Shown here: positions 34,319-42,585 of the stretch, in pieces
Position numbering within the stretch: position 1 is the first letter of the stretch
How the letters are laid out: each line of letters begins with the position of its first letter
DNA from: DATESN01 sp035270785
GTDB taxonomy: Bacteria; Bacillota; Clostridia; Lachnospirales; Lachnospiraceae
DNA: 64,000 nucleotides
Reading direction: 5' to 3'
Assembly: GCA_035270785.1 (NCBI GenBank)
Contig: DATESN010000031.1
Location: 33,657 to 97,656, forward strand
Position numbers and translations under genes: made by a program
Notes under the pieces: model-generated
Told to the model about the DNA's origin: nothing
Databases searched by the model: none
What the model saw: the letters and a program-made list of their open reading frames with translations, nothing else

Positions 34319-35210
34319 AATCTATATCATAATAGTATTCTAAAAACCGCTGTGCATAAGGGGAAACCTTTGCATTTAAATAGGTTGCAAATCCAATTTT
34401 TCTTTTAGGGATATGATTCATAACTGGTAATTTTACTAACAAATTATTTTTAAGTTCCTGTTCAACAAAACTTTCGATCACACAGGCAATACCTAAATCA
34501 ATTTTTGCAAATTCAATTAACAAATCCATGGTAGTTACTTCGATTAATTGTTCGTTCCTTATATCATTATAATGCAAGTACGTATCAATATATTTCCTTG
34601 TGATATTATTTTGATCTAAAAGCATTAAGGTAGCATTGGATAAAATGGAATGGGAGTTCATTAATTCAGAATCAAAATGCTTTAAATAACTTTGTGTTGC
34701 AACAAAAACGTCCTGGATTTCCTTGATTGGTTGAAAAGAGATTGGATACTTGGAAAGTGGTTCACCAATGAGTCCAATATCAATGGTACCCTTTTGAAGA
34801 TCTTGAATAGTTTGATCTGTTGGTTGACATGCAATGGAAATCTTGATATATGGGTTTTCTCTAGAAAATTTTTTCAAATAAGGCAATAAAATATATTTAC
34901 AAAGAGTAGAACTAACCCCTATTTTAATTTGTCCGGTTCCAAAAGAGGTGACTTTTTTTAGTTGTTCCTCTCCATATTTAATGGATGCAAATGCGCTGGA
35001 TATTTGCTTATATAATAATTCTCCTTCTAATGTTAAAGTAACGCCCCTTGAGGAACGAATAAATAGAAGGGTACTTAAATTTTCTTCTAATCTAGAGATA
35101 GCTTTGCTGACTGCGGGTTGACTGATAAATAATTCTTTCGCAGCACCGGAAATATTCTTGCATCTTGATACGGTGAAAAAAATATAATATAAGTTTAAGT
35201 TATTTCCCAT
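34317..35210 (-). CDS. LysR-family transcriptional regulator
   Basis: The N-terminal winged helix-turn-helix is clear (YYIFFTVSRCKNISGAAKELFISQPAVSKAISRLEE), followed by a two-lobed effector-binding domain (about 90-295). Length 297 is typical. It is divergent from leuC, and in this family such placement usually means control of the facing gene and of itself. The effector could be a leucine-pathway intermediate such as 2-isopropylmalate or a keto acid; this is inference. The intergenic region holds a T-N11-A palindrome and three direct repeats. Confidence 0.9.
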   Translation of the reverse strand: MGNNLNLYYIFFTVSRCKNISGAAKELFISQPAVSKAISRLEENLSTLLFIRSSRGVTLTLEGELLYKQISSAFASIKYGEEQLKKVTSFGTGQIKIGVSSTLCKYILLPYLKKFSRENPYIKISIACQPTDQTIQDLQKGTIDIGLIGEPLSKYPISFQPIKEIQDVFVATQSYLKHFDSELMNSHSILSNATLMLLDQNNITRKYIDTYLHYNDIRNEQLIEVTTMDLLIEFAKIDLGIACVIESFVEQELKNNLLVKLPVMNHIPKRKIGFATYLNAKVSPYAQRFLEYYYDID

Positions 35211-35237
35211 TTTATAATCTCCTTACTTTTTCTCTAT

Positions 35238-35279
35238 ATAGTTACCTAAAAATAGTTACCTAAAAATAGTTACCTAATA
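35238..35279. repeat. Three tandem 14-bp repeats upstream of lysR
   Basis: ATAGTTACCTAAAA occurs twice exactly and a third time with one change (last AAAA to AATA). The array lies 28 bases from the LysR start codon, within its likely promoter or leader. It may be a cooperative binding site or a recent slippage product. Confidence 0.85.
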
Positions 35280-35307
35280 ATATCTACATAACTATATTTA
35301 CTTTAAC

Positions 35308-35322
35308 ATAACTACACGTTAT
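35308..35322. promoter_or_regulatory. Candidate LysR box (T-N11-A)
   Basis: ATAAC-TACAC-GTTAT is a perfect interrupted palindrome that fits the T-N11-A rule for LysR proteins. It is embedded in a wider inverted repeat, TATATTTACT/AGTAAATATA (35293-35332). It lies between the divergent lysR and leuC genes. Confidence 0.55.
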
Positions 35323-35427
35323 AGTAAATATAATATATATGTATTATATTTATATCTAAAATTATGATAAAGTTTATTTAACTGAAAAAGAAGTATGTTG
35401 TAAATACAACATGAAGGGAGTACATAC

Positions 35428-36684
35428 ATGGGAATGACAATGACTCAAAAGATTTTAGCAGCACATGCCGGTCTAGAAAAAGTAGAAGTAGGACAGTTAA
35501 TAGAGGCGAATTTAGATTTAGTACTAGGAAATGACATTACAAGTCCCGTTGCAATTAAAGAATTGGAAAAAATGAATGTCAACGGTATTTTTGATAAAGA
35601 TAAAATTGCACTGATTCCTGATCACTTTGTACCAAACAAAGATATTAAATCTGCTGAGCACTGCAAATGTATGAGAGAATTTGCTTACAAACATGATATC
35701 ACAAATTATTTTGAAGTAGGGCAAATGGGAATTGAACATGCACTTTTACCAGAAAAGGGATTAACAGTAGCTGGTGATGTTATTATTGGTGCTGACTCAC
35801 ATACATGTACCTATGGTGCATTAGGTGCTTTCTCCACGGGTGTTGGAAGTACTGATATGGCAGCTGGTATGGCAACGGGCAAAGCGTGGTTTAAAGTCCC
35901 AAGTGCAATTAAGTTTGATATCATTGGAAAAAAAAGAAAATGGGTTAGTGGCAAGGATGTTATCTTGCATATTATTGGAATGATTGGCGTTGATGGTGCT
36001 TTATATAAGTCTATGGAGTTTGTTGGAGAAGGACTAAAAGACCTTTCCATGGATGATCGCTTTACAATAGCAAATATGGCAATTGAAGCAGGGGGAAAAA
36101 ACGGTATTTTCCCAGTTGATGAATTAGCAATTGCCTATATAAAAGAACATTCAAAGAAAGAATATACCATTTATGAAGCAGATGAAGATGCCATTTATGA
36201 AAAGACCTATACCATTGATTTATCTTCGTTAAGGCCTACCATAGCTTTTCCCCATTTACCTGAAAACACGAAAACCATTGATGAAATTAAGGAGAAAGTA
36301 ATCCTTGATCAAGTAGTCATTGGGTCATGTACCAATGGAAGGTTAGATGATTTAAGAGTTGCTGCAGAAGTTTTGAAGGGAAAACAAGTAAAAAAAGGAC
36401 TTCGTTGTATTATTATTCCTGCTACTCAAAAGATTTATTTGCAAGCTATGGAAGAAGGACTACTTAAAATATTTATTGAATCAGGCGCTGTTGTAAGCAC
36501 TCCCACTTGTGGTCCATGTTTAGGCGGATATATGGGAATATTGGCAGAAGGTGAACGATGCCTATCAACAACAAACCGAAATTTTGTAGGTCGTATGGGA
36601 CATGTGAAATCCGAAGTTTATCTTGCTAGTCCAGCAATAGCCGCTGCAAGTGCAATTACAGGGTTTATCTCATGCCCAGATTAA
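35428..36684 (+). CDS. leuC: 3-isopropylmalate dehydratase, large subunit
   Basis: LeuC with LeuD isomerises 2-isopropylmalate to 3-isopropylmalate using a 4Fe-4S cluster. Cluster ligands are seen in VIGSCTNGR (Cys near 301) and TPTCGPCLGG (near 361 and 364). The aconitase-family GADSHTCTYGALGAF segment is present. 418 residues fits the short (HacA-like) bacterial form. The start at 35428 has GAAGGGAG in front. The gene is separated from leuD by 143 bases that hold a 64-bp tandem duplication. Confidence 0.96.
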   Translation: MGMTMTQKILAAHAGLEKVEVGQLIEANLDLVLGNDITSPVAIKELEKMNVNGIFDKDKIALIPDHFVPNKDIKSAEHCKCMREFAYKHDITNYFEVGQMGIEHALLPEKGLTVAGDVIIGADSHTCTYGALGAFSTGVGSTDMAAGMATGKAWFKVPSAIKFDIIGKKRKWVSGKDVILHIIGMIGVDGALYKSMEFVGEGLKDLSMDDRFTIANMAIEAGGKNGIFPVDELAIAYIKEHSKKEYTIYEADEDAIYEKTYTIDLSSLRPTIAFPHLPENTKTIDEIKEKVILDQVVIGSCTNGRLDDLRVAAEVLKGKQVKKGLRCIIIPATQKIYLQAMEEGLLKIFIESGAVVSTPTCGPCLGGYMGILAEGERCLSTTNRNFVGRMGHVKSEVYLASPAIAAASAITGFISCPD

Positions 36685-36694
36685 GAAAAATTTT

Positions 36695-36822
36695 GTTATG
36701 TTAAATAAAAGGATATTCTACTTTTGATTTTAAGGCGTGCTTTAGCATGCGGATGGGAGTTATGTTGAATAAAAAGATATTCAACTTTTGATTTTAAGGC
36801 ATGCTAAAGCATGCAGATGGGA
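36695..36822 (+). repeat. 64-bp tandem duplication in the leuC-leuD gap
   Basis: Unit 1 is 36695-36758 and unit 2 is 36759-36822; they match at 57 of 64 positions. Each contains an ATG followed by a nine-codon ORF ending in TGA (MLNKRIFYF and MLNKKIFNF). Each then has a hairpin with a 6-bp stem (GCGTGC or GCATGC with GCATGC) and a four-base loop, and ends with GATGGGA. The second GATGGGAG is the ribosome-binding site of leuD. Differences fall in the loop or keep pairing through G-T. Confidence 0.9.
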
Positions 36823-36827
36823 GTTAT

Positions 36828-37316
36828 ATGAAACTGGCAAATGGGACAGTATTTAAATATTTTGATAATGTTGATACCGATGTAATCATTCCTGCAAGAT
36901 ACTTGAATTCATCAGATCCTGGGGAATTAGCATCTCATTGTATGGAAGATATTGATAAGGACTTTATAGAAAAAGTGAAAGAGGGAGATATCATCGTAGC
37001 AACTAAAAACTTCGGTTGTGGTTCTTCTAGAGAACATGCTCCAATAGCAATTAAAGCTGCGGGTATTAGCTGTGTCATTGCTGAAACTTTTGCACGAATC
37101 TTTTATAGGAATGCGATTAATATTGGCTTACCAATTATTGAATGTGCAGAAGCATCAAAAGGGATTGATGCAGGGGATCAAGTGGAAGTGAATTTTGATT
37201 CTGGTATTATTACAAATATAACAAAGGGAACAAGTTATCAAGGGCAAGCTTTTCCGGAATTCATGCAAAAGATAATTGCGGCAGAAGGTCTGGTAAATTA
37301 TATTAACCAAAAATAA
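36828..37316 (+). CDS. leuD: 3-isopropylmalate dehydratase, small subunit
   Basis: LeuD provides the swivelling domain of isopropylmalate isomerase. The motifs FKYFDNVDTDVIIPARYL (start) and NFGCGSSREHAPIAIK (near 62-77) identify it. I chose ATG 36828 (162 residues, typical) with GGGAG five to eight bases upstream, not the in-frame ATG at 36801, which lies inside the duplicated hairpin. A terminator follows. Confidence 0.95.
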   Translation: MKLANGTVFKYFDNVDTDVIIPARYLNSSDPGELASHCMEDIDKDFIEKVKEGDIIVATKNFGCGSSREHAPIAIKAAGISCVIAETFARIFYRNAINIGLPIIECAEASKGIDAGDQVEVNFDSGIITNITKGTSYQGQAFPEFMQKIIAAEGLVNYINQK

Positions 37317-37329
37317 TCATGAAATAGAT

Positions 37330-37373
37330 AAATGGACATATACGGGAATTCGTGTATGTCCATTTTGTTCTTC
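37330..37373 (+). terminator. Terminator after leuD
   Basis: AAATGGACATATACG and CGTGTATGTCCATTT form a 15-bp stem (one G-T) around a 6-base loop, followed by T-rich sequence. Confidence 0.88.
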
Positions 37374-37419
37374 CTTTTTTAGGCTTAGTAGGATAAAATA
37401 ACAGGAAGACATATTGAAA

Positions 37420-38007
37420 ATGGAAAAGGTGCAAGGAATGATAAAAGAAGATTTTTACGAAAATTTAAATGTTTTAATAACGAATAAAGAGTTTGACAAG
37501 TTAGAGACATATTTTATTCAAAGTTTAGAAGATGCGAAAGAAGTGAATGATTATTCCCTATATTTATCCATAACAAATGAAATGTTAGCATTCTATAAAA
37601 GTACAGGTGATTCCAAAAAGGTCTCCGAAGCGATTGATAATATTGTTCTTCTTATGGATGAACTTTATAAAAATATAAGAGATTCCTTTGAAGAAAATAG
37701 TATGAAAAATGATGCGGCCGCATTAGCTACAAATTTGGCTTTTGATTATTTGAAATATCATCAATTAACAAAAGCGAAACATTCATTTGAGCTTGCAATT
37801 GAAATCTTAGAGAAAACAAAATGGAAACAAGAGGAATACTATTGTGCATCCTTAACAGGATTAGGGGAAGTATATTATGAATTAAAAGAATTTGCCTTAG
37901 CTGTTTCTTCCTACGAGAGGGCATTGAATCAAATAGAGAAATCCTTTGGATATAATGAAAGTTATATTATGGTCTGCAATAATCTTGCCTCAATTAAGAG
38001 AATATAG
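37420..38007 (+). CDS. tetratricopeptide-repeat protein
   Basis: The protein of about 195 residues is all helical. Its second half shows TPR pattern: LATNLAFDYLKYHQLTKAKHSFELAIEIL and LTGLGEVYYELKEFALAVSSYERALNQIEK, then a third repeat that stops after its first helix (MVCNNLASIKRI). It may therefore be shortened at the C-terminus. TPR proteins act as binding scaffolds; no partner is evident. AGGAAG is at workable distance from a TTG at 37414 or the ATG at 37420, and 37438 is also possible. Confidence 0.7.
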   Translation: MEKVQGMIKEDFYENLNVLITNKEFDKLETYFIQSLEDAKEVNDYSLYLSITNEMLAFYKSTGDSKKVSEAIDNIVLLMDELYKNIRDSFEENSMKNDAAALATNLAFDYLKYHQLTKAKHSFELAIEILEKTKWKQEEYYCASLTGLGEVYYELKEFALAVSSYERALNQIEKSFGYNESYIMVCNNLASIKRI

Positions 38008-38028
38008 AAAACTGATTCCAAACAACTT

Positions 38029-38042
38029 GAAACATACGTTCG
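38029..38042 (+). promoter_or_regulatory. Candidate LexA (SOS) box before ruvA
   Basis: GAAACATACGTTCG matches the Firmicute LexA consensus CGAACRNRYGTTYC at 11 of 14 positions, including the whole AACATACGTT core. It overlaps a TTGAAA -35 element at 38027; a weak extended -10 (TGTTAATGT) lies 17 bases on. ruvAB is SOS-controlled in Bacillus. Confidence 0.6.
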
Positions 38043-38093
38043 AGTGTGTTAATGTTGTGAAGTGAGCAGTAAGAAAATAAAGGAGATGTATAT

Positions 38094-38705
38094 ATGATTG
38101 CATATTTAAAGGGTGAAGTAATTGATGTTAATGAAGATACATTAGTACTAGAAGTAAATCAAGTAGGATACAATATTAAGATTTCTAGTCAAACGGCTCA
38201 ATTTCTAGTTTCCATGAAAGATATTATTAAAATATATACTTATACTTGTGTAAGAGAAGATACCTTTTGCTTATATGGATTTATGACAAAAGATGACTTG
38301 AAAATATTCAAAAAGTTAATTACCGTAAATGGAATTGGTCCAAAAGGAGCATTGGCTATTTTATCCACAATGAGTGCAGACGATTTAAGATATGCTATTA
38401 TTTCAGGGGATGCAAAAGCTATTTCAAAAGCACCAGGAATCGGCGCAAAGACTGCGGCACGTGTAATCCTAGATTTGAAGGATAAAGTATCCATAGAAGA
38501 CACCTTTATTAATCAATCAATGGGAATGCATAGTATGGATGTTTCACAAGAAAATATAGCTCAAAAAGAGGCGATGGAAGCCCTTGTTGCGTTAGGTTAT
38601 TCAGCATCAGATGCCTTAAGAACAATGAAGCAAATTGAATTAACAGAAAATATGGAAGCAGAAGATATCTTAAAAGCTGCATTAAAGAAAATTTCATTTC
38701 TATAA
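38094..38705 (+). CDS. ruvA: Holliday junction branch migration protein RuvA
   Basis: RuvA tetramers bind Holliday junctions and load the RuvB motors. The N-terminal OB fold (MIAYLKGEVIDVNEDTLVLEVNQVGYNI), the two helix-hairpin-helix motifs (TVNGIGPKGALAIL and APGIGAKTAARVILDLKDK) and the C-terminal RuvB-contact domain are all present. 203 residues is normal. RAAAGGAGATG-type Shine-Dalgarno. ruvB follows after 11 bases; ruvC is not adjacent. Confidence 0.97.
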   Translation: MIAYLKGEVIDVNEDTLVLEVNQVGYNIKISSQTAQFLVSMKDIIKIYTYTCVREDTFCLYGFMTKDDLKIFKKLITVNGIGPKGALAILSTMSADDLRYAIISGDAKAISKAPGIGAKTAARVILDLKDKVSIEDTFINQSMGMHSMDVSQENIAQKEAMEALVALGYSASDALRTMKQIELTENMEAEDILKAALKKISFL

Positions 38706-38716
38706 TGAGGGAGAAT

Positions 38717-39715
38717 ATGGCAAAGAGAATCATAGAAACTAATTTTATAGAAGAAGATGTTAAAATAGAAGGAAGTCTTAGACCACTTCAATTAAAAGAT
38801 TATATAGGACAAGAAAAAGCAAAAGAAAGTTTAAGTATCTATATAGAGGCTGCCAAAAGACGTAATGATCCATTAGACCATGTTTTATTTTACGGTCCTC
38901 CTGGTTTAGGTAAGACTACTTTAGCAGGAATTGTTGCAAATGAAATGGGCGTTAATATGAAGATTACTAGTGGCCCTGCTATAGAAAAACCTGGTGAAAT
39001 GGCGGCTATACTTAATAACTTGCAAGAAGGTGATTTGTTATTTGTTGATGAAATTCATCGATTAAATCGTCAGGTTGAAGAAGTTTTATATCCCGCAATG
39101 GAGGATTATGCCATTGATATTATGATAGGAAAAGGCGCAACGGCAAGATCGATTCGATTGGATTTACCAAAGTTTACCCTTGTTGGGGCAACGACCAGGG
39201 CTGGGCTATTAACAGCGCCGTTAAGAGATCGATTTGGTGTGATTCATCGACTTGAATTCTATTCCATACCAGAACTAACACTTATCATTCAACATTCGGC
39301 TAAGATTCTAAACGTTGCCATTGATGAATTGGGTGCCATAGAGCTTGCTAGAAGAAGTAGAGGAACCCCAAGACTTGCGAATCGAATATTAAAAAGAGTA
39401 AGAGACTTTGCACAAATTAAATATGATGGAATTATTACAGAAGAAGTTGCAAATGTTGCACTTAACTTATTAGATATTGACAAGTTAGGATTAGACCGAA
39501 TAGATCGAAATATATTATTAACCCTAATTAATAACTTTAATGGTGGACCCGCAGGTTTGGACACTTTGGCGGCATCTATTGGCGAAGATTCAGGAACGAT
39601 TGAAGACGTATATGAACCATATTTACTTAAGAATGGATTCATAAATCGAACACCACGAGGAAGAGTTGTTACAGATTATGCCTATAAACATTTAGGACTT
39701 GATATTCCTGTGTGA
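38717..39715 (+). CDS. ruvB: Holliday junction DNA helicase RuvB
   Basis: RuvB is the hexameric AAA+ motor of branch migration. Walker A is GPPGLGKTTLA, Walker B LLFVDEIHRL, sensor 1 GATTRAGLL, the arginine finger lies in PLRDRFG, and the C-terminal winged helix binds DNA (TPRGRVVTDYAY). ATG 38717 gives 332 residues, the usual length; the in-frame ATG at 38705 lies on the ruvA stop and would engulf the GAGGGAG site. Confidence 0.97.
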   Translation: MAKRIIETNFIEEDVKIEGSLRPLQLKDYIGQEKAKESLSIYIEAAKRRNDPLDHVLFYGPPGLGKTTLAGIVANEMGVNMKITSGPAIEKPGEMAAILNNLQEGDLLFVDEIHRLNRQVEEVLYPAMEDYAIDIMIGKGATARSIRLDLPKFTLVGATTRAGLLTAPLRDRFGVIHRLEFYSIPELTLIIQHSAKILNVAIDELGAIELARRSRGTPRLANRILKRVRDFAQIKYDGIITEEVANVALNLLDIDKLGLDRIDRNILLTLINNFNGGPAGLDTLAASIGEDSGTIEDVYEPYLLKNGFINRTPRGRVVTDYAYKHLGLDIPV

Positions 39716-39783
39716 TTTGATATAATATACCTTGTATATTTGTAAATTGCTAAATCAAGATTTAGTATAAAGGGGTGTAGTAT

Positions 39784-40191
39784 ATGTCATCAAAAACTGA
39801 TACAGAGGTTATTATCGGCGGTAAAGTTTTTACCTTAAGTGGATATGAAAGTGAAGAATACTTGCAAAAGGTAGCCTCTTATATTAATAATAAGATGGCA
39901 GAGTATAATAAAGTTGACGGATTTCGTAGGCAACCACTTGACACACAAAATGTATTATTGCAATTAAATGTTGCAGATGATTTTTTTAAAGCCAAAAAGC
40001 AAATTAATATTTTGGAAGAAGATATTCGTATGAAAGAGAAGGAATTATATGATTTAAAACATGAGTTAATAGCTTCTCAGATTAAATTGGAAAATACGGA
40101 AAAAAATCTTAAAAATATGCAACAAGAGTTAAATGAAAGCACAAAAAAAATGATTCGTATAGAAACAGAACTTCGTGAATTTAATAAATAG
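39784..40191 (+). CDS. zapA: cell division protein ZapA
   Basis: ZapA is a small cytosolic protein that bundles FtsZ filaments at midcell. The N-terminal globular part has the family pattern (TEVIIGGKVFTLSGYESEEYLQKVASYINNKM), and a long coiled coil fills residues 60-135. The A-rich codons at 40138-40155 lie inside the coil. 135 residues is slightly longer than the minimal family size. It is followed by a terminator. Confidence 0.88.
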   Translation: MSSKTDTEVIIGGKVFTLSGYESEEYLQKVASYINNKMAEYNKVDGFRRQPLDTQNVLLQLNVADDFFKAKKQINILEEDIRMKEKELYDLKHELIASQIKLENTEKNLKNMQQELNESTKKMIRIETELREFNK

Positions 40192-40243
40192 AAATAATTT
40201 TTTAAATGATTTTATAACTTAGAATTAATAGAGTGTATTTGTT

Positions 40244-40269
40244 AGGCTGTCTTATGGGACAGCCTTTTT
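40244..40269 (+). terminator. Terminator after zapA
   Basis: AGGCTGTC and GACAGCCT enclose a 6-base loop and are followed by five Ts. It lies inside the extended reading frame of the next gene, which supports the later start of that gene. Confidence 0.82.
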
Positions 40270-40292
40270 CAAACAACATATTGAGGTGGAAT

Positions 40293-42554
40293 ATGAAAAA
40301 TAAAGTGGAATTATTATCACCAGCAGGCAATTATGAAAGTTTTTTAGGCGCCATTCATGCAGGTGCGGATGCTGTTTATTTAGGTGGCAATAAATTTGGT
40401 GCTAGAGCATTTGCAGACAACTTTACAGAAGAAGAATTATGTAATGCAATTAATTATGCTCATTTATTTGAACGAAAAGTTTATTTGACCGTTAATACAC
40501 TTTTAAAAGATTCAGAAATGAATGAATTATTTTCTTATATGGAACCGTACTATAAGATAGGGTTAGATGGAGTTATTATTCAGGATATGGGTGTATTTCA
40601 ATATATAAAAAAGCATTTTCCATCATTAGAATTGCATGTTAGTACTCAAATGTCTATTACTGGCACTCTTGGGGCGAGAATGTTGAAAGAACTTGGTGCA
40701 AAAAGAATCGTACCTGCAAGAGAACTTTCATTAAAAGAAATCAAAGAAATAAAGGATCAGGTTCATGTGGAGATGGAAACATTTATTCACGGCGCCATGT
40801 GTTACTCGTATTCCGGACAATGTCTTTTTAGTAGTATGTTAGGTGGTCGGAGTGGAAATAGGGGAAAATGTGCACAACCATGCAGACTTCCTTACAAGGC
40901 TACTGTATGTGATGGAAGTTTAGGAAGGTGTAATAATGATTTCAGTACCTGTAATAATGGAGCAACAAATACTTATGAAAAAGATACTTCTTATATACTT
41001 AGCTTGAAGGATTTATGTACGGTCTCCATGATTCCAGAACTCATAAATGCTGGGATAGATTCCTTTAAGATTGAAGGTCGTATGAAAAAACCAGAATATG
41101 TGGCAGGAGTTACGGCCATATATCGTAAATATATTGACATTTTTATACAAAGCCCTCATTCAAATCCAAAAATTGCAGATTCTGATTTGAAACTATTGGA
41201 ACAATTATACATTCGGAATGAATTAAGTGATGGTTATTATAAAAAACATAATGGAAGTGAAATGATTACCTTTGAGGATCCAAGTTATGCTAAAATCAAT
41301 GATAATCTTTTAGAGACCATTAGAGAAAAATACCTTGATAAAAAATTATCTATAAAGATAAATGGTACAATTATTTTGCAAAAAAATAAAGAAGTATCCT
41401 TAACCGTGTATACGGATCATAATTCCATAACAGTTACAGGTAATATGGTAGAAGAATCTAAAAACAGACCAATCGAGACAGAACAAGTAAGAAAACAAGT
41501 GTTAAAGACCGGCAATACTTGTTTTCAATTTGAACATTTGGATATTATCATGGATCAAAATGTCTTTATTTCTTTAAAAGAATTAAATGAAATAAGAAGA
41601 AAAGTACTTGAACAATATGAATGCTTATTATTGGAGAAAAGCTATCGAAATGACGCAATCATTCCCAAAGAACTTTTTTCTTACAATAAGAATTTAAAAG
41701 AAGTAACTTGCAATCATAACAAGAAAAGGGTTATGAAATTATCTGCTAGTGTGGAAAACCTTTCACAATTAGATGGTCTCATGAACAATACCTATATAGA
41801 ATCGATTTACATTTCTTTTGGCTGCTTTTTCCCACTGGTAGAAGTTGAAACAAAAGTAAAAGGATTATTTCGTAAAAAAGAGCTTGAACATAAATCTGTA
41901 TATTTGGCTCTACCATATATATTAAGAAATAATAACGTGTCTCAACTAGAACCTTTTATTCCTTTATTAAAACAAGGTAAGACCTTTAAAGGGGTTCTTA
42001 TTCGTAACCTGGAACAATATCAATGGCTTATAGAGAATCAAATTAATTGTGAAATTATATTGGATAGTAATATTTATATTTGGAATCAAGAGAGCAAATT
42101 CTTTTGGCAGGATAAAACGAACCTTAATACAACACCAGTTGAACTTAATTATCATGATTATGAAAGATTGGGAATTGCTAAAATGGAACTTTCCATCTAT
42201 GGAAGAATTCCACTTATGATAACGGCTAATTGTATAAAAAAATCATGTAATTTCAGTAGTAAGGGGCATGCTTTTATTACAGACCGTTATAAAAAGGAAT
42301 TTCAAGTTATTACAAATTGCCATTTCTGCTACAATATAATTTATAATAGCGTTCCTTTATCTTTACATCAACAACAAAAAGAAATATATCAATTAAATCC
42401 CGTGTCACTAAGAATGAATTTTATTACAGAATCACAAGAAGAAACAAAAGAAATTACCGATTTTTTCATAAATCGATTCATACATGACAGGGAGGATATC
42501 CTAATGCCGTTTAAGGAATATACAAATGGACATTTTAAAAGAGGAGCATTATAA
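40293..42554 (+). CDS. U32 family peptidase-like protein, RNA-hydroxylation type
   Basis: The protein (753 residues) begins VELLSPAGNYESFLGAIHAGADAVYLGGNKFGARAFADN, the U32 signature. It has the four-cysteine cluster region GAMCYSYSGQC and GNRGKCAQPCR (about 165-200). A C-terminal DUF3656-like domain follows. In E. coli the U32 proteins RlhA and TrhP hydroxylate rRNA or tRNA with an Fe-S cluster, and the name peptidase is historical. Length and domain order resemble RlhA, but the target is not certain. I chose ATG 40293 with GAGGTGG upstream; the longer version covers a terminator. Confidence 0.88.
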   Translation: MKNKVELLSPAGNYESFLGAIHAGADAVYLGGNKFGARAFADNFTEEELCNAINYAHLFERKVYLTVNTLLKDSEMNELFSYMEPYYKIGLDGVIIQDMGVFQYIKKHFPSLELHVSTQMSITGTLGARMLKELGAKRIVPARELSLKEIKEIKDQVHVEMETFIHGAMCYSYSGQCLFSSMLGGRSGNRGKCAQPCRLPYKATVCDGSLGRCNNDFSTCNNGATNTYEKDTSYILSLKDLCTVSMIPELINAGIDSFKIEGRMKKPEYVAGVTAIYRKYIDIFIQSPHSNPKIADSDLKLLEQLYIRNELSDGYYKKHNGSEMITFEDPSYAKINDNLLETIREKYLDKKLSIKINGTIILQKNKEVSLTVYTDHNSITVTGNMVEESKNRPIETEQVRKQVLKTGNTCFQFEHLDIIMDQNVFISLKELNEIRRKVLEQYECLLLEKSYRNDAIIPKELFSYNKNLKEVTCNHNKKRVMKLSASVENLSQLDGLMNNTYIESIYISFGCFFPLVEVETKVKGLFRKKELEHKSVYLALPYILRNNNVSQLEPFIPLLKQGKTFKGVLIRNLEQYQWLIENQINCEIILDSNIYIWNQESKFFWQDKTNLNTTPVELNYHDYERLGIAKMELSIYGRIPLMITANCIKKSCNFSSKGHAFITDRYKKEFQVITNCHFCYNIIYNSVPLSLHQQQKEIYQLNPVSLRMNFITESQEETKEITDFFINRFIHDREDILMPFKEYTNGHFKRGAL

Positions 42555-42585
42555 ATCATGTATAAAATAAAGATAGGAAATTCAT

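Noticed and set aside
35238..35279. CRISPR array
   Set aside because: The three 14-bp units abut with no spacers, no cas genes are near, and the unit is too short.
40233..40292. N-terminal extension of the U32 gene
   Set aside because: It would be translated through a clear terminator hairpin; a better start with GAGGTGG exists at 40293.
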